Of a stretch of 64,000 nt of DNA, positions 42,504 to 51,988 are shown one piece after another. How positions within the stretch are numbered: position 1 is the stretch's first letter; each line of letters opens with the position of its first letter. The notes beneath the pieces were generated by a model. The model did no database searches and had not been told where the DNA came from. It was given only the letters and a program-made list of their open reading frames with translations. This DNA is from Johnsonella ignava ATCC 51276. GTDB taxonomy: Bacteria > Bacillota > Clostridia > Lachnospirales > Lachnospiraceae. Location of the stretch: assembly GCF_000235445.1 (NCBI RefSeq), contig NZ_JH378834.1, positions 33,229 to 97,228 on the forward strand, written 5' to 3'. The position numbers and the translations under genes were made by a program.

Positions 42504-44365
42504 AAATTCTTGAAATTGATATAAAAGGTTTCGGTAAATTCCATGACAGACATATAGAGTTTAATGATAAGCTTAATGTAATATATGGCTATAATGAAAC
42601 CGGAAAATCAACCATGCATACCTTTATAAGAGCAATGTTTTACGGTCTTGAAAGAGCAAGAGGACGTGCAGGCAGGCATGATACATGGTCAAGGTATGAG
42701 CCATGGGATATTGAAATCCCTTATGCCGGTGTTATGAGAGTATGGCACGACGGTGAAGTTTACAGGATTGAAAGGAATTTTTCTAAAAATGCTTCTGTAC
42801 CTCTTTCAGTTGTAAACGAAACCAGGGGATTGGTCGTTGAAAGTCCAAAGGCATTTCTAAACGAGCTTATGTGCGGTCTGACTGAGACTGCCTATATAAA
42901 TACTGTAAGTATAGGTCAGCTTAAAAGTGCAACCGACAGCGGTATGGTAAATGAATTAAAACACCATATTTCAAATATGAACAGCACAGGTAATTTTTCA
43001 ATAAATATTACAAAAGCAAGTACATTTCTTAAATCACAGAGAAAAACCTTTGCCTCACAGATACGCCCTGAAGCCTCAAACGCCTATTCATCAAACCTTG
43101 CCGAGATTATAAATATTGAAAAGGAGATTAATTCCCCTATATATTCCAATACAATCGCTGCGCTAAAAGAAGCCAGAGCGGCAAACTCTCAAAAAGAAGC
43201 CAAACTTCTTGAATCAAAGAAGGAGCTTATAGAAGAACTTTCTCAAAACCGTCGTATCCTTGAAGATAACGGCTTTGATGACAGAAATGAAATTGAGGAA
43301 TTTAAAAGCGACCTTGATTATGTTTATAAAAATTTTGATTCTGCAAAGAATAAAGTCTCAAAGCAGCATTTTAAATTTACGGCAGTTATAAGTATACTGC
43401 TTTCAGGCATTTTTGCAGCAGTTACAGTTTATCTTTTTATGTCGGGACCTGAAAATCTGACAAGCAGTTCATCTATCTTAAAACATAATATTTTTCTTGG
43501 GATAAGTGCATTGCTGTGCTTAGGTTTTTTAATAGCTTCCGAATTTATGATAAAGAGCTTTTCATCACAGAGGAGAATTTTAAAAAATGCCACTTCCGAG
43601 CTTCTTGAACTTTTTGACGGAATAACCGATGACATTAAAGAACCACTTCCTGATATAAATATACTCAACAAAAAACTTGATGATTTAAAAGATATTTCAT
43701 TAAAAATAAGTGATCTTGAAAAAAAGATTGATGATATAAATGAAGAACTGTCTCAAATACACGATATTGAAGAAAAATATAATATTGAGATTGAAAATCA
43801 ACAGAAAAATCAGTGGGAACTTGAAAAACAGATTGAACACCTCTCCAACTTAAAGGATGAAAATACCGCTCTTAAACGTGTTATAGCTGAAAATGAAAGG
43901 CTTCAAACTGAAGTTTCCGCAATAGATATGGCATATAATACAATACAGAATCTTTCACATACGATTAGAAATTCCTTCGGCATGCACCTTAATACGGAAG
44001 CATCAATGCTTATAAAGGAAATCACTGACGGTGCATACGATTCCATGTCGGTTGACGAAAATCTTAATGTATTTATGAATACAAAAGATAAGCTGGTTCC
44101 TATAGAGCAGGTAAGCAGCGGTACCATGGATCAGATTTATCTTGCCCTGAGGCTTGCAAGTGCAAAACTTTTGCAGGGCGGTCAAGGTCCGCTTCCTCTT
44201 ATATTCGACGACAGCTTTGTGAACTATGATGAACATAGACTATATTCAACACTCAAATGGTTCAATGAGTTTTATGATACTCAAATAATTGTATTCACCT
44301 GTCATACCAGAGAAGCCGAGCTGCTTGAAAGTTCCAATATAGAATTTAATCTTATACAGATCTGA
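42500..44365 (+). CDS. YhaN/SbcC-like coiled-coil ATPase with two membrane helices
   Basis: 621 residues from the ATG at 42500. The N-terminal Walker A is VIYGYNETGKSTMHTF. Coiled-coil segments (about 190-285, 390-470) flank two membrane helices (about 300-322 and 338-358). The C-terminal SMC-type signature is EQVSSGTMDQIYLALRLASA and Walker B is LPLIFDDSFVNYDEHRL. Membrane helices within the coiled-coil mark YhaN-like proteins. It should work with the upstream phosphoesterase on DNA ends. It is much shorter than classical SbcC (about 1000 residues). Confidence 0.88.
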   Translation: MKILEIDIKGFGKFHDRHIEFNDKLNVIYGYNETGKSTMHTFIRAMFYGLERARGRAGRHDTWSRYEPWDIEIPYAGVMRVWHDGEVYRIERNFSKNASVPLSVVNETRGLVVESPKAFLNELMCGLTETAYINTVSIGQLKSATDSGMVNELKHHISNMNSTGNFSINITKASTFLKSQRKTFASQIRPEASNAYSSNLAEIINIEKEINSPIYSNTIAALKEARAANSQKEAKLLESKKELIEELSQNRRILEDNGFDDRNEIEEFKSDLDYVYKNFDSAKNKVSKQHFKFTAVISILLSGIFAAVTVYLFMSGPENLTSSSSILKHNIFLGISALLCLGFLIASEFMIKSFSSQRRILKNATSELLELFDGITDDIKEPLPDINILNKKLDDLKDISLKISDLEKKIDDINEELSQIHDIEEKYNIEIENQQKNQWELEKQIEHLSNLKDENTALKRVIAENERLQTEVSAIDMAYNTIQNLSHTIRNSFGMHLNTEASMLIKEITDGAYDSMSVDENLNVFMNTKDKLVPIEQVSSGTMDQIYLALRLASAKLLQGGQGPLPLIFDDSFVNYDEHRLYSTLKWFNEFYDTQIIVFTCHTREAELLESSNIEFNLIQI

Positions 44366-44498
44366 TTCGGCATCTTAAAATTGACCCTACCGGATAAAAT
44401 TAACCATACTGAATTACAGTTTTATCAGTATTTACAGTAAGTAAAACACTCGGTAATTGTAAAATGTTATCAGCTTACAATATATCCGGAATTAAATT

Positions 44499-44546
44499 GT
44501 TCCTGAAAAATATACCATACAAAACCCCGGTATGTTTTTCAGGAAC
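44499..44546 (+). terminator. Hairpin terminator after the yhaO-yhaN-like pair
   Basis: GTTCCTGAAAAA...TACC pairs with GGTA...TTTTTCAGGAAC. The stem is long and symmetric with A/T tracts and may act in both directions. Confidence 0.6.
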
Positions 44547-44562
44547 TCATTTTATATTATGA

Positions 44563-44637
44563 TACAAGTGCCAAAAGTATAAAAATTCGATGCAAGCTCG
44601 CTTACCAGAGAATTTATTATCTCCACCTACATTATAT
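44563..44637. repeat. Dispersed palindromic repeat, copy 2
   Basis: Near-identical to 9208-9290: shares GTATAAAAATTCGATGCAAG, then GCTCGCTT, AGAGAATTTATTATC and CCACCTACAT. It lies between converging genes (yhaN-like and NlpC/P60). A few-base deletion is seen in the right part compared with copy 1. Confidence 0.75.
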
Positions 44638-44657
44638 TATAATTCTATTTTACAATT

Positions 44658-46376
44658 TTAAAATATTCTCCAGCCAACTATAAAGTTTCTCTGCCACCAC
44701 CCTCCAAGTGATCTTGTAACCACTCTTCCATTTGATGATGATGCATCTATTACGGTGCCTCCTCCGGCACATATACCTACATGACCGCTTACTACTACTA
44801 TATCACCTGCCCTGAGGTCGGAAAAGTTACTTATTCTGGTATACCTTCCTACACTTTGCCAACCTGCACTGGTAAGATAACTCTGTTTTACACCTGAATT
44901 ATTTAAACACCAATATACAAAACCTGAACAGTCAAATGCCCCCGGACCTTTTGCTCCCCATACATAGGGTGTTCCAAGCTTTGAGGAAGCAACAGACAGC
45001 AATGTACCAACGCCTCCGCCTCCTGTATAGGCAGGTGCTCCTCCGCCTCCACCTTTATTATTTTTCCCGTTACTTTTTTTGGTTCCGCCTCCCCTTGCGG
45101 CAGCAGTGGTTTTAGGCACTACCGGTGCCGGTCTGCGTGCATTATCCGACATAAGTTTAGCAATAGTAAGTGCACCTACTGAGCCGTCTGATGAAAGACT
45201 GTTCCTCGACTGGAAAGCCTTTACCGCCTGTTCAGTCGCTTCACCGAAATAGCCGCTTATGTTGTCGGCATCCAAATAGCCCCATTTATTCAACATCTTC
45301 TGAACATTTTTTACCTGTTCGCTCTGATCTCCAAGTGAAAGTCCATTTGGCACCGCATTTCCTGAAAGGATTGAAGCTCTTGTAGAAGGTCCTAAATACC
45401 CGTCAACCACCTGATCATTTTTTGACTGAAATGCCTTTACCGCAATTATAGTATCATTGCCATAACTTCCGTCAGGCACACTTGTCATATAGCCAAGTTC
45501 AAACAGCCTTTTCTGGAGAGCAAGCACTACATCACTTTTTTCTCCATAGGCAAGCAGATTAGCTTTCACTTCATCTGAATATATAAGGTTGAGAGTTTTT
45601 AAGCCTACTCTGCCGTCCTGTTCAAGTGAATTAATTTCCTGAAGTTTCTTTACAGCCTCTTCGGTTTTATCTCCAAATGTACCGTTTACAAGACTTTCCT
45701 GAGCAAGATAACCAAGCTCATACAATCTTGACTGTATACGATAAATATCATCGCCTGAATCTCCACTTTTAGCAGCATAAAACTTTGCATCATCTGACAT
45801 TATCATCTCATAGGTACTTTTTCCTACTATACCGTCCTGAGAAAGATTATTTTGTCTTTGAAAGATTTTTACCGCAGCCTCAGTTACAGGACCGTAATAA
45901 TCCGACGGCTCATCATTTTCCATAAAGCCGAGATACATAAGCCTCTCCTGCAAATCCTTTATTATAGGATGTTGTACACCTATTCTTATAAATTCAGGTA
46001 CCGGTGCCGTAGTCGGAACCTCCATATCCAATGAAGGAAACTGTGCACCGGTGGGAGAAAGTGCCATAATCTGTGCTGTACTATTATCAGTATCTTCATC
46101 TGCAAGCTGTGCGGATGAAGGAGTCGCATAATGCTGAGAATTTAAAAAGGCACCGCTTACGGCAACTATACCATAAACACACACTATAACCGCTGCTGTG
46201 GCAAGTACAGCTACCACTTTAAAGTTTGCTCTGTTTGTAAGATAATTTTTTATTTTTATAAAATTCCGTCTTATATAACTAAAAAACTCATCTATATTTT
46301 TAGCAATTCCTTTTTTATCGCCTTTTTTATTTTCTTTATTGTTCCTTTTCTTCATAATGTATTTAACCTTTCGCAT
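44658..46376 (-). CDS. NlpC/P60 endopeptidase with five peptidoglycan-binding repeats
   Basis: 572 residues. A basic cytoplasmic N-terminus and one membrane helix (about 50-75) are followed by five PG_binding_1-type repeats of about 70 residues (for example IIKDLQERLMYLGFMEN; DIYRIQSRLYELGYLAQ; VVLALQKRLFELGYM; QVKNVQKMLNKWGYLD). After a Gly/Lys/Asn-rich linker comes an NlpC/P60 domain with the catalytic cysteine in GAFDCSGFVYWCL and histidine in VVSGHVGICAGG. It cleaves peptidoglycan stem peptides outside the membrane. The start may be at 46355 (the eighth codon) instead. It follows rsmA by 14 nt. Confidence 0.9.
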   Translation of the reverse strand: MRKVKYIMKKRNNKENKKGDKKGIAKNIDEFFSYIRRNFIKIKNYLTNRANFKVVAVLATAAVIVCVYGIVAVSGAFLNSQHYATPSSAQLADEDTDNSTAQIMALSPTGAQFPSLDMEVPTTAPVPEFIRIGVQHPIIKDLQERLMYLGFMENDEPSDYYGPVTEAAVKIFQRQNNLSQDGIVGKSTYEMIMSDDAKFYAAKSGDSGDDIYRIQSRLYELGYLAQESLVNGTFGDKTEEAVKKLQEINSLEQDGRVGLKTLNLIYSDEVKANLLAYGEKSDVVLALQKRLFELGYMTSVPDGSYGNDTIIAVKAFQSKNDQVVDGYLGPSTRASILSGNAVPNGLSLGDQSEQVKNVQKMLNKWGYLDADNISGYFGEATEQAVKAFQSRNSLSSDGSVGALTIAKLMSDNARRPAPVVPKTTAAARGGGTKKSNGKNNKGGGGGAPAYTGGGGVGTLLSVASSKLGTPYVWGAKGPGAFDCSGFVYWCLNNSGVKQSYLTSAGWQSVGRYTRISNFSDLRAGDIVVVSGHVGICAGGGTVIDASSSNGRVVTRSLGGWWQRNFIVGWRIF

Positions 46377-46390
46377 TCGGAGAAGAAACT

Positions 46391-47302
46391 TTATTCTTTT
46401 TTATTAATTTTGTTATTTTTTCCAAAAGAAAGCTCACCTGATTCTTTAATTAAAAGCTTATCAGCAAGCTCTATAAAATCTCTAAGTTCAAGGGTTTCAC
46501 CTCTTATATTCCGCTCAAGCCCCATTTCTTTAAATACCTGTACTATACTCTCTTTATTAAGGTTAAGTTCAGGCGAATTAAGAAGACCGTTTTGAAGAGT
46601 CTTCCTCCTCTGGTTAAATGAAGCTCTTATAATCTTAAAGAGCATTTTTTCATCAACTGCCTTAAGACATTTTTCACCTAATACAAGTTTTATAACTGCA
46701 GATTCAACCTTGGGCTTAGGTATAAAACAGTTAGGCGATATAACACCTACCATATATACAGCACAGTAATATGCAACTGCTATTGAGAGTGCACCATAAT
46801 CTTTACTGCCTGCAACAGCCTGCATTCGTTCGGCAACCTCCTTTTGTACCATAACTGTTATACTTTCCACGGGATAATGTCCCTCAAGCAATTTCATTAC
46901 TATAGGAGTTGTAATATAATACGGAAGATTCGCCACCACCTTTATACTTCCGGCTTCTGCATACTTATCAATTATTTCACCTATATCAGTCTTTAATATA
47001 TCTTCATTTAATACAACAATATTGTTATACTCTGAAAGAGTTTCATTTAATATAGGAATTAAAAGCTTATCTATCTCAATTGCTACAACCTTTTTGGCTT
47101 TCGATGCAAGCCTCTGCGTAAGGCTTCCCAATCCAGGCCCTATCTCAAGAACTGTATCATCCTCTTTTATATCCGCAGCAGCCACTATCATATCAAGTAT
47201 ATTTGAATCTATAAGAAAGTTCTGCCCATATTTTTTTGAAAGTGTAAAATTATATTTTTTTATTATATCAACCGTATTTTTAGGATTTGAAATCCACGGC
47301 AT
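46391..47302 (-). CDS. rsmA: 16S rRNA dimethyladenosine transferase RsmA (KsgA)
   Basis: 303 residues. Family start KYGQNFLIDSNILDMIV, SAM-binding VLEIGPGLGSLTQRLA, catalytic NLPYYITTPIVMK, VQKEVAERM, FIPKPKVESAVIKL and the C-terminal FNQRRKTLQNGL are all present. It dimethylates two adjacent adenines in helix 45 of 16S rRNA. It follows tatD by 27 nt, the usual tatD-(rnmV)-rsmA order of Firmicutes but without rnmV between. Confidence 0.95.
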   Translation of the reverse strand: MPWISNPKNTVDIIKKYNFTLSKKYGQNFLIDSNILDMIVAAADIKEDDTVLEIGPGLGSLTQRLASKAKKVVAIEIDKLLIPILNETLSEYNNIVVLNEDILKTDIGEIIDKYAEAGSIKVVANLPYYITTPIVMKLLEGHYPVESITVMVQKEVAERMQAVAGSKDYGALSIAVAYYCAVYMVGVISPNCFIPKPKVESAVIKLVLGEKCLKAVDEKMLFKIIRASFNQRRKTLQNGLLNSPELNLNKESIVQVFKEMGLERNIRGETLELRDFIELADKLLIKESGELSFGKNNKINKKE

Positions 47303-47329
47303 TTGAACCTCCCTAAAATATTCATTAAT

Positions 47330-48103
47330 TTATTTTATAAGTTTCCTATAAAGGAGATTTGCATTTTCAGACGTTTTTTTTATGATATATTCTGTGCTTA
47401 CCCCCTTTATATCCGCCACCGCATCTGCAACATACTTAATGTATATTGATGAATTTCTTTTTCCTCTAAACGGTTCAGGAGCAAGATATGGACAATCTGT
47501 TTCAAGCACTATTGATTCTAAAGGCAGAAACTCTATAACCTCTTTTAATTTTTTTGCATTTTTAAAGGTGGCAACTCCGCCTATTCCAAAAAACATCCCC
47601 AGCTTAAGATATTCCTTTGCAAGTTCAACTCCATATGAATAGCAATGCATCACACCGCCTATTTCATCAATTCTATTTTCCTTCAGTATATCAAATGTAT
47701 CTTTTGCCGAATCTCTTGAATGTATTACTACCGGCAAACCCGTTTTTTTTGCAAGTTCAAGCTGTCTTTTAAATACCTCCTTTTGCAGTTCACGATGCGA
47801 ATCGTCCCAATGATAGTCAAGCCCTATCTCTCCAACTGCAACCGTCTTAGGAAAGATACACATTTTTTCAATTTCATCAAATACCTGCTCTGTAGTTTGA
47901 TCCACATACGACGGATGTACTCCAACAGCCGCATAGATATTATCATATTTTTTTGCAAGCTCAATACATTCCATACTCGTTTTAAAATTTGTACCTATAT
48001 TCACAGCCTTTTCAACGCCGGCATTATAAAGTCCCTTTATAATTTCATCCCGATCCTTATCAAAAGCTTCATCATTATAATGTACATGTGTATCTATTAT
48101 CAT
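47330..48103 (-). CDS. tatD: TatD-family metal-dependent deoxyribonuclease
   Basis: 257 residues of a TIM-barrel amidohydrolase-type nuclease. Metal ligands are seen in IIDTHVHYND, AVGEIGLDYHW, PVVIHSRDSAKDTF, GVMHCYSYG and VLETDCPYLAPEPFRGKRN. The family trims DNA ends 3' to 5'. It lies between the TraX-like gene (3 nt gap) and rsmA. Confidence 0.95.
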   Translation of the reverse strand: MIIDTHVHYNDEAFDKDRDEIIKGLYNAGVEKAVNIGTNFKTSMECIELAKKYDNIYAAVGVHPSYVDQTTEQVFDEIEKMCIFPKTVAVGEIGLDYHWDDSHRELQKEVFKRQLELAKKTGLPVVIHSRDSAKDTFDILKENRIDEIGGVMHCYSYGVELAKEYLKLGMFFGIGGVATFKNAKKLKEVIEFLPLESIVLETDCPYLAPEPFRGKRNSSIYIKYVADAVADIKGVSTEYIIKKTSENANLLYRKLIK

Positions 48104-48106
48104 GTT

Positions 48107-48901
48107 TTACCTCAAAGGAATAAATATATTAGCTATAAAATAAAGTATTAACAAGTGTACAGGATAAAAGGCATAAAATAGATATTTAAAACTGTTTTTG
48201 CCTTTGGCTCCATTATACATATTTATAGGCACAAGTGCCGCCAGTGCAGCCGGATGCTGAATTAGCAGCATAGCACCGGCAATAATATTTTTTGAAACAG
48301 TTTCAGATCTTAATATATAAAACACAAGTATAAGTGTAATTCCATATATATCATAATCACATTTTATAAAATATGATATTCCTGCACATACCGCATATAC
48401 TGATATTTTCCATAAGCTGCTTTTATAAAGTTCAAAAAGACTTATCATTGCAAGCCCTATAAATAAAGTAAAAAATACATTCTGGCGGCTTGTATCAACA
48501 AATCTTCCGCTGAATGCAAGATCATAGGGAATTTCCGAGATTAAAGCAAAAATCCCAAGCCTTAGCATATATTTTTTTATATTTTTAGTATAAAACTTCC
48601 CTTCTACCAGCATAAAACAATATATTGGAAAAGCCAGCCTTCCTACCACTCTGCACTGCATATATGTGTTTGAAAAAAATGCACTGCTTCTATGTATAAA
48701 TTTTAGCCTTCTTAATATAACAACCCCTATATGATCTATAAGCATACTTATAACAGCTATTATTTTTAGCTTATCGGAATCTAATGTTTTATATACTTTA
48801 TGATCCAAGTTATATACCCCGTACATTATTTTAAATAAAAATTGTGTAGATTTTATGATATACTGCAATAAGCACTTTATATCAAAATAATAATCCTGCA
48901 A
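48107..48901 (-). CDS. TraX-like integral membrane protein
   Basis: 264 residues at most, with about eight membrane helices. The sequence LKIIAVISMLIDHIGVV followed by GRLAFPIYCFMLVEG, SEIPYDLAFSG, NVFFTLFIGLAMI and the C-terminal HPAALAALVPINMYNG and KYLFYAFYPVHL are TraX family signatures. TraX acetylates pilin on F plasmids; chromosomal relatives in Firmicutes have no proven role but may be acyltransferases. The start is uncertain: TTG at 48901 (weak site) or ATG at 48826. It is encoded between metG and tatD. Confidence 0.82.
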   Translation of the reverse strand: MQDYYFDIKCLLQYIIKSTQFLFKIMYGVYNLDHKVYKTLDSDKLKIIAVISMLIDHIGVVILRRLKFIHRSSAFFSNTYMQCRVVGRLAFPIYCFMLVEGKFYTKNIKKYMLRLGIFALISEIPYDLAFSGRFVDTSRQNVFFTLFIGLAMISLFELYKSSLWKISVYAVCAGISYFIKCDYDIYGITLILVFYILRSETVSKNIIAGAMLLIQHPAALAALVPINMYNGAKGKNSFKYLFYAFYPVHLLILYFIANIFIPLR

Positions 48902-48934
48902 ATCCTTGCTGTAAAAAATATAAACAAATATATA

Positions 48935-50941
48935 TTATAAAACTTCAGCTCCGCATTTTACTTCATTATAAGGGCTCATTACGGAAAGACCTCCGGCATC
49001 ATCTTCAGCACATAATATCATGCCTTCAGATATTATTCCCGCAATTTCTTTTGGCTTTAAATTTACAAGCACAAGCACTTTTTTTCCTACAAGCTCATCC
49101 GGCTTATACCATTTCCTTATACCGCTGACTATTTGTCTTGTGGCTGAACCTATTTTTATCTGAGAACACAGAAGTTTTTTTGATTTCTTTACTTCTTCAC
49201 ATTTAATTATCTCTCCTACCTGAAGCTGGAGCTTTACAAAATCATCATATTCAATTATAGGTTTAGGCTCTATATCTACACTTTTTTGCCGGTTTTCATC
49301 TTTATTGTTAACCGCATCTTCAGCCGGCACATCTGAGCATGCTGTGATGCTTAAATCCTGTAATTTCGCAACTCTTGCCATTACTTCTTTTGCATCCATC
49401 CTTGCAAAGAGTATTCTTCCCTCACGTGCCACCCTTGTTTTGTTGGGAAGAAGCCCAAATCTGTCCATATCTTCAAAACATCTTTTTTCAGCACCAAGTT
49501 CATATAGTATATCCCTTGCAGTTTCAGGCATAAAGCTTTCAAGCAGTGATGCACCTATGGTTATAGCTTCAGCTATATTGTAAAGTATATTTTCAAGTCT
49601 TGCATGTTTACTTTCATCCTTTGCTAAAATCCATGGTGTAGTTTCATCTATATATTTATTACAACGTTTAAATATAGCCCATATTTCAGTTAATGCATCT
49701 GCAACTCTGAGTTCATCCATCTTTGCATTGGCTTTTTCAGCCGCAAGCATTACAACATCCTTTAATTCCCTGTCATATTCAATATGTGAGGGTTCACTGT
49801 CATCCCTTGTATCAACAAGAACACCTCCTAAATATTTATTGGTCATTGATACCGTGCGTGAAACAAGATTTCCAAGTACATTTGCCAGATCTGAATTATA
49901 CCTTTCTATCATCAGATCCCAACCAATCGTACCATCATTGTCAAACGGCATCTCATGAAGTACAAAATATCTGACTGCATCAACTCCAAAGAAATCAACA
50001 AGAGTATCAGCATAAAGTACATTACCCTTTGACTTGCTCATCTTATTTTCACCCTGCAAAAGCCAGGGATGACCAAAAACCTGTTTTGGCAGTTCTATAT
50101 CAAGAGCCATCAAAAATATAGGCCAGTAAATAGTATGGAAGCGTACTATATCTTTACCTATAAGGTGCAGATCTGCAGGCCACATCCTTTTAAATAATTC
50201 ACTATGATTGCCGTCGCAGTCATAACCTATGCCTGTTATATAATTTGTAAGTGCATCAAGCCATACATAGGTTACATGCCCGGGATCAAACACTACAGGT
50301 ATCCCCCATGTAAAACTTGTCCTTGATACACATAGATCCTGAAGTCCCGGAAGAAGAAAATTATTCATCATCTCATTTTTTCTTGAAACAGGCTGTATAA
50401 ACTCAGGATGGCTGTTTATATGCTCTATAAGTCTGTCTGCATACTTGCTCATCTTAAAGAAATATGCTTCTTCTTCAGCATTATGTACTTCACTGCCGCA
50501 ATCAGGGCATTTTCCCTCTTTAAGCTGACTTTTTGTAAAGTAGTTTTCACAGGCGGTACAGTACATACCCTCATATTTACTCTTATAAATATCTCCCTGC
50601 TCATAAAGTTTTTTAAATATCTTCTGTACCTGAAGCTCATGATCACTGTCGGTTGTTCTCATAAACTTATCATAAGACGTATCCATAAGATCCCATATTG
50701 TCTTTATACGCCCAACTGCTTCATCTACATATTCCTTAGGTGTTTTTCCTGCCTCAACGGCTTTTGATTCAACCTTTTGTCCATGTTCGTCAGAGCCGGT
50801 CATAAAATAAACATCATACCCCTGACATCTTTTAAATCTTGCTATGGCATCTGCAAGTATAATCTCATAAGTATTGCCTATATGTGGTTTCCCCGATGCA
50901 TATGCTATTGCCGTGGTAATATAAAATTTTTTCTTTTCCAT
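48935..50941 (-). CDS. metG: Methionyl-tRNA synthetase
   Basis: 668 residues. The class I HIGH motif is ASGKPHIGNTYE, the KMSKS motif is NKMSKSKGNVLY, and a zinc knuckle CTACENYFTKSQL with CPDCG is present. The C-terminal EMAP-II/OB tRNA-binding domain (about 560-668, VKLQLQVGEIIKCEEVKKSK) is the homodimer-forming tail. It is normal in length for the clostridial type with the appended domain. No T-box or S-box is visible upstream. Confidence 0.96.
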   Translation of the reverse strand: MEKKKFYITTAIAYASGKPHIGNTYEIILADAIARFKRCQGYDVYFMTGSDEHGQKVESKAVEAGKTPKEYVDEAVGRIKTIWDLMDTSYDKFMRTTDSDHELQVQKIFKKLYEQGDIYKSKYEGMYCTACENYFTKSQLKEGKCPDCGSEVHNAEEEAYFFKMSKYADRLIEHINSHPEFIQPVSRKNEMMNNFLLPGLQDLCVSRTSFTWGIPVVFDPGHVTYVWLDALTNYITGIGYDCDGNHSELFKRMWPADLHLIGKDIVRFHTIYWPIFLMALDIELPKQVFGHPWLLQGENKMSKSKGNVLYADTLVDFFGVDAVRYFVLHEMPFDNDGTIGWDLMIERYNSDLANVLGNLVSRTVSMTNKYLGGVLVDTRDDSEPSHIEYDRELKDVVMLAAEKANAKMDELRVADALTEIWAIFKRCNKYIDETTPWILAKDESKHARLENILYNIAEAITIGASLLESFMPETARDILYELGAEKRCFEDMDRFGLLPNKTRVAREGRILFARMDAKEVMARVAKLQDLSITACSDVPAEDAVNNKDENRQKSVDIEPKPIIEYDDFVKLQLQVGEIIKCEEVKKSKKLLCSQIKIGSATRQIVSGIRKWYKPDELVGKKVLVLVNLKPKEIAGIISEGMILCAEDDAGGLSVMSPYNEVKCGAEVL

Positions 50942-51072
50942 TCTTCTACCGGTCCTTTCTTTTATATAAACATCTAATCTGTATTTATCAAATTCAACAC
51001 TATAAATAATTGCCGTTTTTTATTCTGCATGAAGCAACATACATTTACAGAACTTTAGGCATTATAATTATA

Positions 51073-51678
51073 TTAATTGCCGTTTTTATCTGTATTGTTT
51101 TCATTTACTGCACTTACTTTATTTACCTTGACATTTCCCGATTTTTTAAAGTCTTTATCAAACTTCATATCTTTTGTATCTGCACTGCTTTTTCCGTCAA
51201 CTTCAATTGTAAGATAAAGAAGTTCCTCAAAATTGTCTATATATGTATTTGCAATTGCTTTCATAAGCTGCTTATTGTTAATGTCAACACCGCTCAGTGA
51301 TAACACTCCTTTGTCATTTGTAATTGTAAATGATTTCAGCTTTGCATTTTTATCTACTATATTTAACTCTATAAGCTTTGCAAAAAGCAGGTCGGGATCA
51401 AGTATATCTATTGAATTATCCATATTTTGCGTTATTCCGTTAGTTCCAGGTACATATATTGACACTTTCACCACCTGCGGTGTTGTAGGATCAGGCTGTT
51501 TATCATCCTTATTTCCTGTTTCACCTAATGACAGCTCATATGCCCGTTTTGCACTTTCACTTGCTTCAATGCTTCGCTCATTGTCAGTTTTTACTTTAGG
51601 GCTTGAACATGCCCCTGCTATAAATATACTTGATATAACTACACCTGCAAGTAAAGCTCCTGTTAATATTTTTTTCAT
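51073..51678 (-). CDS. Small secreted lipoprotein with GerMN-like domain
   Basis: 201 residues. A lipoprotein signal (VVISSIFIAGACSS) places the lipidated cysteine near residue 24. After a polar linker with TTP, one domain (about 70-170) reads VVKVSIYVPGTNGI, LFAKLIELNIVD and YIDNFEELLYLTIEVDG. The pattern resembles GerMN-type domains of sporulation/germination and envelope lipoproteins, but the match is weak. The tail is Lys/Asn-rich. Good AAGGAG site. No operon partner is obvious. Confidence 0.6.
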   Translation of the reverse strand: MKKILTGALLAGVVISSIFIAGACSSPKVKTDNERSIEASESAKRAYELSLGETGNKDDKQPDPTTPQVVKVSIYVPGTNGITQNMDNSIDILDPDLLFAKLIELNIVDKNAKLKSFTITNDKGVLSLSGVDINNKQLMKAIANTYIDNFEELLYLTIEVDGKSSADTKDMKFDKDFKKSGNVKVNKVSAVNENNTDKNGN

Positions 51679-51988
51679 CTTTTTCTCCTTAAAATATAAC
51701 TATAAATAATAATACAGTCCGGTTGTAAAGGCTGTTATTTATAAAAAATCATTGTATTACAAGCCCTAATTATACTAAAAAGAAGCTTTTCTTTCAATAA
51801 AAAAACCGTTTTAAAAATTATATTTCTCTTAATTAAAAATACCGCAGCAGCAAAAATATATTATATTTTCACTGCTGCGATCTATATACATTACAATAAT
51901 AAGCTTATATTTTTTAAGTACTTAGTCGATTAGAACTAAAAATTACAAGCTGTTTAAAAGCCTTTCTCAAATAAATATATTCTGACCT
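51679..51988. other. Intergenic region after grdB
   Basis: About 300 AT-rich bases. The notable element is the grd terminator; otherwise no coding frame or RNA gene is seen. Confidence 0.5.
51832..51879 (-). terminator. Terminator of the grd operon
   Basis: CGCAGCAG and CTGCTGCG form a perfect 8-bp GC stem, extended inside by AAAATATA/TATATTTT, followed on the minus strand by TATTTTTAATT. Confidence 0.85.

Noticed and set aside
50942..51072. S-box or T-box before metG
   Set aside because: Only 130 nt and no conserved aptamer motif.
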